64,000 nt of DNA. Origin: Monosporascus cannonballus (taxonomy: Eukaryota; Ascomycota; Sordariomycetes; Xylariales). Shown piece by piece: positions 47,905 to 59,573 of the stretch. The notes under the pieces are model-generated. The model saw only the letters and a list, made by a program, of their open reading frames with translations. It was not told the origin of the DNA and did no database searches. The stretch's first letter is position 1. Every line of letters begins with the position of its first letter. The stretch spans positions 1-64,000 of the forward strand of contig QJNS01000190.1 of the NCBI GenBank assembly GCA_004154925.1, read 5' to 3'. The position numbers and the translations under genes were made by a program.

Positions 47905-49003
47905 AGCAGGTTCTCAGGTATTTTCGAAATTTGGGTGCTTTTTCTATTTAATTAGATATTAGAGAAATCCGTTTTGTTTTCGTATATCGAGAAACTTTTC
48001 TACTTTATATATTTGTTCGTCTTTTATTTCCATATTATTTTGTGCCGTATATATTTTAATTATATCTGCTACTACTTGGAATAAATAAACGTAAAAAATT
48101 AAATGAAATTTGATTTTTTGTAAAAATTCGAATTAATAATTGTTTTCTAAGATTTTCTTGGTGATTTTATATAGGCCAATATATTTAAAATCGAGTTTTT
48201 TGCTAAATTCTTTTGTTTAAATATTTTTTAAAACGACAAAAACCATTTCCCCCTTTTCGAAAATTAATTTTTTTAACCTTTTTTGGTTATAATATTTATT
48301 TATTTGATTTCGTCCGAATTTCAATTTTATTTTTATTTTTTAATACAGCCGTCGTAGGTATTGTGACATAAAAATTATTTTAATTTTAATTAAACCGTTA
48401 TCGCGTACTTTTTTGTAAATTTTTGGAATAAAACCAAAACTTGTATTCGCAAGTATTATGTTAATATTTTTTTGGTAGTTAATATTATAAGTTAATTATG
48501 CGGTTAATAATTTTCTAACTTAACTATTTTATTCGTAATTAATATAATATAGTAAGTAAGTTTTTAAAGTTTGGTTTATTCGTTTTATCTGTTTATTTAT
48601 TTATGGTTTAAATGCGCTAAATAATTTATAATTTAAGTTAATCTATACTATAAAGCTTTGCTAAAAATTTGATGCAAATATTAATCCTTTATTTAAAATA
48701 GTTTTTATTAATAATCTATATATGTTAAAAATAGTTTTAAAGAAAATATATGTTATTTGTTCGGCGTTTATATTCTTATAATATGATAAAAAATAGGAAA
48801 CTTTCGTGAATCGGTCGACGATTACGAAAATGCTATCGTAATGTATTCCTGTAACTGGATTTTTTGATATAGGAAATTTGGTAATGAAATCGAATATGAT
48901 TAAGTGCCATGGTCGTTTTGCGACTAGTAATAGCTGTAATTCTCCGTATGGCTTGTATCGTCGTGTTTTTGTTCTGGCGCAAATATCGTATTGGCGTATG
49001 ATA
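47905..49003 (-). pseudogene. chromodomain and integrase of element E
   Basis: The chromodomain is at about 47905-47975 (KKHPNFENT, stop, EPAKNF). Integrase in the open frame 48661-49032 contains the HHCC-side CARTKTRRYKPYGELQLL, then DFITKFPISKNPVTG and FVIVDRFTKVSYFLSYY, the first two catalytic Asp blocks. The frame is cut at about 49003, where element F begins. Confidence 0.8.
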
Positions 49004-52000
49004 ACGATAATAAGGTTATTAACATAATCCAAGCTAAATACGTATTAGGCTTATAACAACAGGCCTAATAGGGATTATCCTAATAAAAATTCCGACAGGA
49101 AATATAAAAAGCCAGAAAACTGGCTTAATAACCATTGCGAACATAACAAAAAATATTATAAAAATAATTATGCGAATTTTAAAATTAAATAAAAAAAGTT
49201 ATCCCGGAATCCTAGGTTAATATCGCAAAATATACACTATATATTATTAACTACGAAAATATTCCGATGACGAAAAATAAAAATAATATATTTACGAACG
49301 AATTACCCGTATATATTATATGGGATTTAAATTTCCGAATTATACCGGAAATCATAAGGATAATAAGTAATAATATCGATAATTTCGAATTATAACTTTA
49401 AGAAATATCTAAAAATTAGCCGAAATAAAAAGCTGGCCCGAAAAAAAACAATACCCGGAAGAAAATTCCTTTTATTATTATAGATGATATAATTATTAAA
49501 CGGAAAAAGAATTAATCCAGCGAACGGTAAAAAAGTATTATTAAAAAGTTATTACGGATTTCCATTTTTAATTAATATTTATTAAGAATTTTTTAAAAAA
49601 AAGTTATTAAGGAAAAAATACGTTAATTTACAAAAAACCTTTAAAACGATAATTAAAACGACGTATAATAAGATATAATCGTAAACATAAGAAAATAATT
49701 GATTTAATAAGAAAAGGAAATACAACAAATTTAAGATTAATTAATACGATTAAAGGAAATAGTATGCCGACATTAATAATAAATAAAATAACTTAATACG
49801 TTAAACGAAAAAACATAAATAAAGCTTAATAGATTCGAATAAGAACTAAAAAAAATTATTTATAAAAAAATCGCAAAATAATAAAACCCAGAAAAGTTAA
49901 AGAGAATTCCTAGAAAAGGCTTTAAATGTAACGATAAAAAACATTAACGACCTTATTATTTTAAAAATACGAATTGGAACGTATTAATATATTATAATAA
50001 TAAATTACGAAACTTTAGGCAGAAATTATATATTACCAAATATAATTAATAAGCTTAAATTGTTATAAAAATATAAATTAAAATCTGATATAACAACAAA
50101 TACCGAAAGTTAGGAATTCGTTTACGATTATAAAAAAATATAGGCGAAATTGATTATTTTAAGAATTTTATTTAAAAGTAATGCTGAATAATTAATATCG
50201 ATATCGTTTTATTTAAAAATTACGACATGATTTTAAGATTACCAGAGATATATTAATATAAAGTTTTAAGTAATGGAAAAGGTGGCTAGGTAAAATTTGC
50301 CTTATATTTTATTAATAGATAAAAAAAATTAAGATTTTTATATTTAATTCATAATAACGATAAATACAGGCATAAAAATATAACAAATATTTTACCACCG
50401 AAAAAAATAAAATATAAAAAAAAATATTAAAACAAAATACGACGTATCGTTATTATTAAAGCGAAATTAAAGAAATTAAATAACGATTTAAAATAACCAA
50501 AATAATAATTTAAAAAGTTAGAAAATTCAATTTATATGTTACTATAATATTATAGATACCAATAGCTTTTTAGGAAAGATTTGATACGAAATTATTAGAA
50601 TATAATGAATAAAATTGTAAAATAATCCTTAAGGAAATATTTTCGACGAAATTTTACCCCATTTATAATATTAATGGAAACGAATTACGTATTTTCAAAA
50701 AATATCTGGAAAATCGGTTACAAAAAGGATAAGTTCGACCTTTAAAGTTACCAGCAGAATATCTAATATTTTTCGTACTTAAAAAAAGTAAAAAATTACG
50801 ACTTATAGTTAATTACTAATAATTAAATAACGTTACCGTTAAAAATTAAATATTATTACCTTAATTACGGAAATAAAAAACCAACTTTATAAAACTAAAT
50901 AATTTATAATATTTGATCTTAAAAATAAATATAACTGTATTAAAATTAAAAAAAGAATATAAATAAAAAATAACATTTAAAACGGAATACGGATTATTTA
51001 AATATTTAGTAATATTAATAAAATTTATAAACGTACTAGCAAGCTTCTAACGAATAATTAATTATATATTACGAAAATACCTTAATATTTTGATTATTTG
51101 CTATTTCGACAATATTTTTATTTTTTCAAAAACGGAAAGAATATCCGTAAAATACGTTTATAAGGTTTTTTAATTTTACAAAACGTAAAGTTACTTATTA
51201 ATGCTTAAAAAAGTTAATTCCATATACAAAAAATGGAATATTTAGGATCTATTATTACCTTAAAACATATTAAAACAAACTCTAAAAAAATCGCTATAAT
51301 TATAAAATAATAAATGCTAATAACGGTCAAAGAAATATAGGCATTCCTTAAATTCGCCAATTACTATAAGAAATCTATTCGAAACTTTAGCAAAATAACC
51401 ATACCCCTAACGAATTTTACGAAAAAAAAGGAATTCAAATTAACGCCAAATACGGAAAAAATATTTTAAGATATCAAAATACGATTATTAATAAACCAAT
51501 ATTAGGTATATACAATTTAAACAGCCCCATTAAATTAAAAACAGATATTTCGGATTACGTATTAAACGTAATAATCGGATAACGAAATAATTAAAATAAA
51601 TTGCACTTTATTATATTCTTTTCGTACAAATTAAAAGGAACCGAATTTAATTACGGTATTCCAGACAAGGAATTTGTGGTTATTATTGGAGCATTTCGGG
51701 AATTTAAGTATTTTTTAAAAAAACATTTGTATTAGGTTAAAATTTATACAAATTATTAAAGTTTTACCTAATTTACCACGACCAAAAAACTTATAAAGCA
51801 ATAATTAAAATATAAGAAAAAAGTCGCAAACTTCGACTTTATTATTATTTATAAAAAAAATAAAAAACGCCAAAATAAATACTTTAAGCAAATAACCAAA
51901 CCTCGAAAAAAATGGGTTAAAATTAGCCATATAATTTTCGATATTATTATAAAAAGATATTTACGCTTATAACAAATTACGATAATTCGGGTAATACGTT

Positions 52001-53330
52001 TCGATATATATTAAAAATTTTAATAATATAATAATAATTTCCTAAAAAACTAATAAAGGGATAAAATACAAGTTCCAAAAAAATAACAAAAGAATTTAAT
52101 ACGAAAAATATACAAATATTAGTTATATAAATATTTAAGGATTTACAAAACCTTAAAACGATTTTAACGCATATATTTCTTTTTTAAAATAAAATTAATA
52201 ATATAAAAAATTATACGGCAATACGATATTTGTACCAAAATAAAAATACGACGACATAAGCTATACAGAAAATTACAGCTATTACCAGTTACACAACGAT
52301 TATAGTATTTAATTACATTTAATTTTATTATCAAATTTTTTATATTAAAAAACCTAATTACGGAAATATATTATAATAATATTTTCGTAATCGTCGATCG
52401 ATTTACGAAATTTTCCTATTTTCTACTATATTACGAAAATATAAACACCGAATAAGTAACATATATTTTCTTTAAATATATTTTTAATATATACGGATTT
52501 CTAATGAAAATTATATTAAATAAAAAATCGATATTCCTAGTTATAGTTTAATAAGGCCTTATAATATATATTAACTTAAACCATAAATTATCCAATATAT
52601 TTAAAACTTAAAGAAATAAATAAATAAAACGAATAAATTAAACCTTAAAATTTTTTTTACGATTTTATATTAATTATAATTAAAATAATTAAATTAAAAA
52701 ATTATTAATTATACAGTTAACTTATAATATTAATTATTACGAAAATATTAAAATAATACTTACGAACGTAGATTTTGATTTTATTCTAAATATTGACAAA
52801 AAAATACGCGATAAGGGCCAAATTAATTTCAAATAATTCTTACCTTAAAATAATTATAACAATTGTATCAAAAAAAAAACAGAATTGAAATTCGTACGGA
52901 ATTAAATATATAAATCTTATAACTAAAAAAAGTTAAAAAAATTAACCTTTACAAAAGGGAAAATAGTTTTCTTTGCTACCAAAAATATTTAAACAAAATG
53001 ATTTAACAAAAACGTCGATTTTAAATATATTGGTCTATATAAAATTACTAAGTGAATTTTAAAAAAATAATTATTAATTAAAATTTCCATTAAAAATTAA
53101 ATTCTATCTAATTTTTTACGTTTTTTTATTTGAATTAATAATAAATATAATTAAGGTATATACGATACAAAACGACGTAAAGATAAAAGATAAATAAACG
53201 TACAAAGTAAAAAAAATTCTTAATATATAAAAACAAAACGGATTTATCTAATACTTAATTAAATGGAAAAAGTATCCAAATTCCGAAAATATTTGGGAAT
53301 TTACTAAAAACCTTATTAACGCTTAACGTT
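49003..53330 (+). pseudogene. pol of element F (RIP-inactivated)
   Basis: Protease to RT spans about 49200-51500, including an RT catalytic-region remnant near 51100 (YFDNIFIFSKTE) and RNase H pieces at about 51540-51720 (TDISDYVLNVIIG, FNYGIPDKEFVVI). Integrase follows at about 52100-52900 (VIVDRFTKFSYFLLYYENI), and the chromodomain at about 53236-53310 (YLIKWKKYPNSENIWEF). Damage is heavier than in element B. Confidence 0.75.
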
Positions 53331-53930
53331 TACTAAAAAATTTTACCAATAACGATAAACGCGTTCCAGTCAAAAGTTAATTAATTAATAACCGGGATAT
53401 CGGGCTAAGCGGCTGCGGCTTACGTTAACGTCACAACTGTAACGACAGCTTTTAATTATTTTTGTTTTTTTTTCGAAACGCTTAAATTCCTTTATAGCCT
53501 CCGTACCTTAAATACCGTAACGAAATATTTCTATACCGTAGTAACGAAGCAACCGCCTTTGTTTTTGTAAACGATTTAATTTGTTAGCGGCGGCACACAG
53601 TATTTTACGAACCTATTTTTTTCACGTTTTAAATAATCTTTTTCGTTAAGAAATTTTCGGTATTCGGCTTCCGAAAAACTAAAAACGTTATAAAGATCCC
53701 TATAATGGATATATCGCGCGTATTTTAAAAATCCCCGAGCAACTTTATATTTCGTACCTTCTTTTTCGTAACGGACATAAAAAATGTCTTAAAACCAAAA
53801 CGTTTAATACGTTTTAAAAGAATTAAAATATTAGTATGTTTACGAAAACCAAATTTTTCGATTCGGTTGAATATAATAAATATATAAAGGAAAAGGTTAC
53901 TTACCGAAATCGATAAATAAATAATTTGAT
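53330..53930 (-). pseudogene. antisense Zn(II)2Cys6-like ORF of element F
   Basis: Opposite to pol, the positions at 53690-53779 read Y-x2-Y-x6-Y-x8-Y-x2-Y-x6-Y: all six are Tyr with the exact cluster spacing. The frame continues FSFSEAEYRKFLNEKDYLKR, homologous to element B, and the region ends near 53330. This copy shows complete Cys-to-Tyr conversion. Confidence 0.58.
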
Positions 53931-53965
53931 TTTTAAGAACAAAAATCCTAGAAATAGGGAGATTG

Positions 53966-54360
53966 TATTATAACTTAACGGTTTTGGCTTTTTTGTAAAC
54001 GGTCGAAAATACGAAAAGGTTAATTCTAACCTAAGCCAAAACGTTACGTAATTAGTTTAAAGGTTTTAAGGCGCCAAATACCTTAAGCCTCTTAAGCCAG
54101 CAAAAGGGCTTAAAGGCCTTAACTGGCTTAAGGGTTTAAACCGCTTAAATACCTTAAACCAAAAAAAGGATATATACGTTCATTATTTCCATAATTTAGA
54201 TAATTTCAGGTTGCAATATAATATCGTTACCTAAGGCACCCTTGGTATTACGAAACGTAATACGTTACTGTATTTATTGCTCAGATTCCCACGATATTCC
54301 TGCTAACATAAACCCGTCGACTTAAGGTTTAATAGTTGGTTAAACCGCATAGCCGTTACA
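53966..54360 (+). repeat. 3' LTR of element F
   Basis: It begins TATTATAACTTAACG and ends ATAGCCGTTACA (395 bp), of the CTTAAG-iterated subfamily shared with element B. Confidence 0.9.
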
Positions 54361-56840
54361 CTAGATCGTTATTTAATTATCTTAATTTCGTTTTAATAAT
54401 AATAATAATACGTCGTATGTATTTTAATGTCCGTTTTTTTTCTTATATTTTGTTCCTTTGAGTAATAAGGTTTTTATCGTATCCTTATACCTGCATTTGT
54501 CACCATTATCGATTAAATATTAAGATTTTAATTTTTCTTTTTTTCGTTTATTAATAAAAAATAAAATAAACTTTATCTGGCTAATTCCGCCGTTAATTAA
54601 AACTCCGTATTAACGTATCCATGGTAATCTTAAGATTATATCGTAATTCCCGAATAAAACGATGTCGAAATTAATTATTTGGTATCGGTTTTTAATAAGA
54701 ATTTCGAGGTAATTAATTTCGAATATAAGTTTCTTTTTATCGTAAACGAATTTCTAACTTTCGGTATTCGTCGTTATATAAGGTTTTAACTTATATTTTT
54801 ATAGCAATCTGACTTTATTAATTATATTTGGTATATATAATTTCCGCCCAAAATTCCGTAATTTACTATTACTGTATACCAGTATGTTCCGATTCGTATT
54901 TCCAAAACAATAAAGTCGTTAACGTTTTTTATCGTCACGTTTAAACCCTTTTTAGGGAATTTCCTTTAATTCCTTTAAGTTTTATCACCTTGCGGCTTTT
55001 TTATAAGTAACCTTTTTCTTTTAATTCCTATTCGAATCTATTAAGCTTTGTTTATATTTTTTCGTTTAACGCGTTAAATTTCTCTATTTATCATTATTGC
55101 CGGCGTACTATTCCTTCGAATTATATCAGTTACTCTTAAATTTTTTGCAATTTTTCTTCTTATCGAATAAATTGTTTTCTTATATTTATAATTACATTCC
55201 ATTATATATCGTCCTAGTTATCGTTTTAAAAACTTCTTATAAATTAACGTATTTTTTTCTTAATAACCTTCGTCTAAAGCATTTATAATAAATATTAATT
55301 AAAAATAAAAATCCGTTATAATTTTCTGACAGTACTTTTTTACCGTGCGTTAAATTAACTCTTTTTCCGTTTAATAATTATATTATTTATAATAATAAAA
55401 GGGGTTTTCTTACGGGCATTATTTTCCTTTAGGCCAACTTTTTGCTTCGGCTAATTATTAAATATCTTTTAAGGTTATGAATCGAAAATATTAATACCAT
55501 TATTTATCATTTTTATTATTTCCGGTACGGTTTGAAAAGTTAAATCCCTTATAGTACATACGGATAATTTGTTCGTAAATATGTTATTTTTATTTTTCGT
55601 AATTAAGATATTCCCGTCGTCGACAGTATATGGCGTACATTTTGCCGTACCGATTAAAGGTTCCGGAACAAATTTTTTCTATTTAATTCTAATATTCGCT
55701 TAATTATTTTTGTAATATTTCTTATTATGCTTACGATATTTGTTAAGCTAGCTTTTTGGCTTTTCGTATTCCTCGTCGAATTTCTTATCGTAATAATCCC
55801 TATCGGACCTCTGTCTATAAGCCTAATGCGTATTTGGTTTGGATTATGTTAATAACTTTGCTATCGTTTCCTTAATTATTCCTAAGCTGTCCTTTCGGTA
55901 TAAGGGTTTAATTATCTTATCGTAGTTTTTTGAGTTTCCTGTATTTATAGGCCTTATATCCTATTTTGCCATAATTAAAACATTTAATCTGGCTTTAATC
56001 TTATTTATAAATAACGCCGAATTCCATTAATCTTAACGCCGTTCCGTAAAAAGTAAAAGGTGCGTTTTATTTTTTCCCCTAATTGGATTTGTTATATCCC
56101 GAATATAAAACATTTTATCTTTTTTTTCTTATTATCGTTCAAATTATCGGTTATTAATTTTAATTACTTTTATAATATACCGGTCCAGGGCAATTAATCG
56201 TTTAATCCGAATAATCTTATTTTTTATATTATTTTTTAACCCTTTTTAAAATATATTAATAAAGGCGTTAGTTTCGTTATTTCCTTATTTTATTTTAATT
56301 GCAAAACCTTTAAAGGTTACGGCGTACTTAAATACGGGTCCTTATTATCCGAATTGCACAAGTTATTAAGCCGTAAATCGTTTTTTATGCAGATTATTAA
56401 AATTATCGCGTATTTTATTTTCGAAATTAATTTAAAATAAAAAAGTTTTATTAATAAAAGTTTCCCTATTCAGCTTTCTTATTTCTAGGAAATTCCTTAT
56501 AATAAGCTTAAATTAATTAACTGCATTTCTTGTTAGGTATGCTTTTATTGCTAGGACCATATCCGTTAGATTATTAAGGTCCAAAAAGCAAAAGTAAACT
56601 TGTATCTAAATCAAAAAAATCTAAAAGTTACTTTTCCCATCGTAAAATTCCGGTTTTTTAGGGTTTATACGGGCGAATAAGATTTAAGTAAGTAACGTAG
56701 CTCTAAGTTATCGAATTTCTTTTTCTAGTTCCCGAATTCGAACCTAAAGCTACTAAATAAATGTTTCCTAAATGCTGGTCGATATTTTGACAGTATTAAA
56801 TATTACTCAAAGTCTAACAGTACTATTAAACAAGAGCTTA
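54361..56840 (-). pseudogene. protease-side pol and gag of element E
   Basis: Minus-strand remnants resume abruptly after F. The gag knuckle lies at about 55939-55981 (CFNYGKIGYKAYKY, with Tyr at Cys and His positions) and gag continues to the leader next to the right LTR. There are many stops. Confidence 0.7.
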
Positions 56841-56845
56841 CAACG

Positions 56846-57226
56846 TATAACGGCTATGCGGTTTAACCAATTATTAAACCTTAAATTAACGAGTTTATAT
56901 TAATAAAAATATCGTAGAAATTTAAGTAGTGAATATAATAACGTATTAGGTCTTATAATACTAGGGGTGTTTTAAATAACGATATTATATTATAAACTAA
57001 AATTATTTAAATTATGAAAATAATAAACGTATATATCCTAATTCCTTTATCACTATTCATCTTTGATTAGCAAAGCCTTGCTAAGCAATTGTTCAATACT
57101 GCTTAATCGTACTTAGTCGTACTCAATTAAAACCCGTTAAGCACTGATCACGTAACTTTGAACTAACGTAACTTTGTGATCTTGGCTGGACCGTTTTCGC
57201 AGGCCCAGCTGGCTTGGGTTGTAACA
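56846..57226 (-). repeat. 5' LTR of element E
   Basis: 381 bp, beginning TATAACGGC and ending GGGTTGTAACA. The ACTTAGT iterations and CACGTAA in U3 match the partner LTR. Confidence 0.9.
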
Positions 57227-57231
57227 TTTTT

Positions 57232-58797
57232 AAATAAATTGTCGAATTTTTTTAAAGCTTATTTTTCTTCCGGGTCTATGGTAAATACTAATGGAAAATA
57301 AAGGTTCATAATGGCTTTTTAGTAATATTTTTTTACGATATGCTGGATTAATTCCTTTTCCGTCTAATAGTTATATTATTTATAATAGTAAAAGAGGTTT
57401 GCCTACGGGCATTATTTTTCTTCGGGCCAGTTTTTTACCCTTATTAAATAATAAATATCATTTTTTAGGGTTATAAGTAGAACATATCGGTATTAATATT
57501 TATCGTTTTTATTTTTTCCTATTTAATTTAAAAAATCAAATCTTTTATAATATATATAAATAATTCTTTTATAAATATATCGTTTTTATTCCTTATAGTT
57601 AGATATTTTTATCGCCGACAATAAATAGCATACATTCCGCTATATCGATTAAGAGTTCTAGGGCAAATATTCTTTGTTTAATCCTAATACTTTTTTAATC
57701 ATTCCTTTATAGCATATTGCCATTTTTTTAACGCTTTTCGGACTAAGTTGCTGGCTTTTTGTATTCTCTTTTGGATTTTTCGCCATGGTAAGCCTGGTAA
57801 ATATTTGGCCTGGATCATATTAATAACCTTCTTATCGTTTCCTCAGTTATTTCTCGATTGTTCTTCCGGTACAAATATTTAATTATTTTATCGTAACTTT
57901 TTAGATTTCTTATAAGTACTTTAGTAATATCCCATTTTGCCACCATTAGAACATTTAATTTAACTTTTATTTTTGCGTTGGATCGTTTCAAGATTTATAT
58001 ATTCTGATGTAATATTATGTAAAATATTATTATATTAAAAAGTATTAATGTTGATTCGGGGCTTATTATTATGCTTATTTTTAATGTTTTTGGTATACTA
58101 AATATATTACCTATTATCGATCTTAACAGCTATAACGATATAATTTAGTAAGTACTTAAGTTTATCCAGTTTAGAAAACTGTTTTGGATGTTTTTTTAGG
58201 CCGTTAAAAAACTTAGCTATTAATACTTTTTACTCCTAATTTAGCTTAAATGCCAATTAAATAAACCTATTATCGTAAATGGATATTAATCCTTTTTGTT
58301 ACAATTATTAAATTTGTATTTCGGTTTTTTTTTTCGTTTATTACTTCGAAAATTTGCGTTATTATTTATTCGAATTATTCGTAACTATCATATATTTGCA
58401 TTACTTTAAGGTTTTATTTATTCGTCGGTAAAATAGTATGTTCCCTTATAGTAGGCTTAAATTAAATAATTACGTTTTTCGTAAAATGTTCGATTATAAA
58501 TTCAATTTGTAAAACCGGCGTGGCGAATCGAATAGGAAAGTACCTAAAGTACGTTCGATACTGCGTAAGGAATAACTGTAATTTTACGGACGTATTATTA
58601 AATGGTTTAAGCTTGGAAGGCTTTAAGATCTCTTCTGGTTTTTTGATAAAGTTTAACTGAATAATTTGGTTTGGCTTAGAAGGTTTCCCTGTATCCGGAG
58701 CTTTGCCTTTGTTATCGAACTTTTTATACGCGGTTTTCAAGGAAATAATAAGATTATTATTGTTTTTTTCGAGTTGTATAATGCGTTAATTAAACAG
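57232..58797 (-). pseudogene. gag region of element D
   Basis: A minus-strand open segment at 58462-58740 (TAYKKFDNKGKAPDTGKP, IQLNFIKKPEEILKP, TYFRYFPIRFA) is homologous to gag of element B at about 26095-26310. A degraded knuckle is at about 57930-57960. The homology stops at about 58797, where a foreign segment begins. Confidence 0.75.
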
Positions 58798-58844
58798 GTC
58801 CAATCGTCAAAGGACCTCTTCTTGGTTAAGGCGAGGTTGTTATG

Positions 58845-59046
58845 GGCTAAGGGATTGCGCGCATAACTGAGGGGACGCTAAGCATTCTATGTGTCATTTC
58901 TACGCGATTGCGACGAGGTCGTTGCGGGGTGATTGCTTTATAGATAGTTGCTCACTCCCCTTTCAGGGAAGAAGGGCAAGTTTCAGACTGGTCCTTAACA
59001 TACCCGTATTGTTCCTCTCACTCTGATCCCAAAACATTTTGACAAA
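58845..59046 (-). repeat. segment shared with 32810-33000, inserted in the gag leader of D
   Basis: The reverse complement matches 32810-33000 over about 200 bp (for example AATACG(A/G)GTATGTTAAGGACC and CCCCGCAACGACCTCGT). Flanking sequence differs. This copy has kept more G and C than the other. Confidence 0.75.
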
Positions 59047-59179
59047 GGTGTTTTCTAAGTTTTCTTATTGGAGCTTATGGTCTTTTCGGAAACCTTATAA
59101 GTCGGTTACTGACTAGTAAACATATTGTCGATGATATTATTTAGAGTTTAATGGTATTATTAAACAAAAGCTTATAACA

Positions 59180-59573
59180 TATGACGGATAAATTAATTAA
59201 TTATTTGTTTAACCTAAACGTACGGGTTTATGTTAACAAAAGTATCGTAGGAAATTTAAGCAATAACAAATATCTGTATTTACGTTTCGTAATACCAAAA
59301 GCATCTTAGGTAACGATATTTTATTATAAGCTAATACTATCTAAATTATAGAATTAATTAGTATATATATCTTAATTGTAGCTCAAAATGCTTAAAGGGC
59401 TTCAGCCCTTAAAAGCCTTAAGCCCTCTAAGACTTAAGACATAGCTCAAGGGGCTCAAGGCCCCAAGCCCTCCGAGCTTCTTAAGCCGGTCACGTAATAC
59501 TCCTTCTGTATTGGGCTTAGTTTTTCTTGTCTCCGACCGTCTCCAGGCCCGCCAAGCCCGTTAGGTCACAACA
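59180..59573 (-). repeat. right (5') LTR of element D
   Basis: It begins TATGACGGATAAA and ends AGGTCACAACA (394 bp). The U3 is of the CTTAAGCCC/CTCAAGG type. The adjacent leader (AGCTTTTGTTTAATAATACC on the minus strand) is the expected internal start. Confidence 0.88.

Larger units (their letters stand above)
49003..54360 (+). mobile_element. element F: 5'-truncated chromovirus copy inside E
   Basis: It is in opposite orientation to E. It starts without LTR or gag, in sequence equivalent to about 27000 of element B, and runs through RT, integrase, chromodomain and antisense frame to a 3' LTR (53966-54360). CTAGA follows the LTR, but its partner duplication is lost with the 5' end. Confidence 0.85.
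46852..57226 (-). mobile_element. element E: chromovirus copy inserted in D, later broken by F
   Basis: LTRs of equal length (381 bp; 46852-47232 and 56846-57226) are flanked by CTTTT and TTTTT, a C/T difference. Interior sequence 47233-49003 holds the antisense frame, chromodomain and integrase. Interior sequence 54361-56845 resumes in the protease/gag side. About 1.7 kb of pol (by comparison with element C) is missing where element F sits. Confidence 0.88.
34202..59573 (-). mobile_element. element D: oldest layer of a nested chromovirus cluster
   Basis: The outer limits are an LTR at 34202-34570 and one at 59180-59573, both in minus orientation, flanked by AGGAA (34197-34201) and AGGAG (59574-59578). 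Internal parts are 34571-34893, 42500-43154, 43534-46215, 46600-46846 and 57232-59179; these read colinearly from chromodomain through pol to gag. The interruptions are element C, two solo LTRs and element E. The two outer LTRs have different U3 segments, and the segment next to the left LTR lacks the start of the antisense frame, so the copy is rearranged. The assignment of the left LTR to D is probable rather than certain. Confidence 0.7.
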
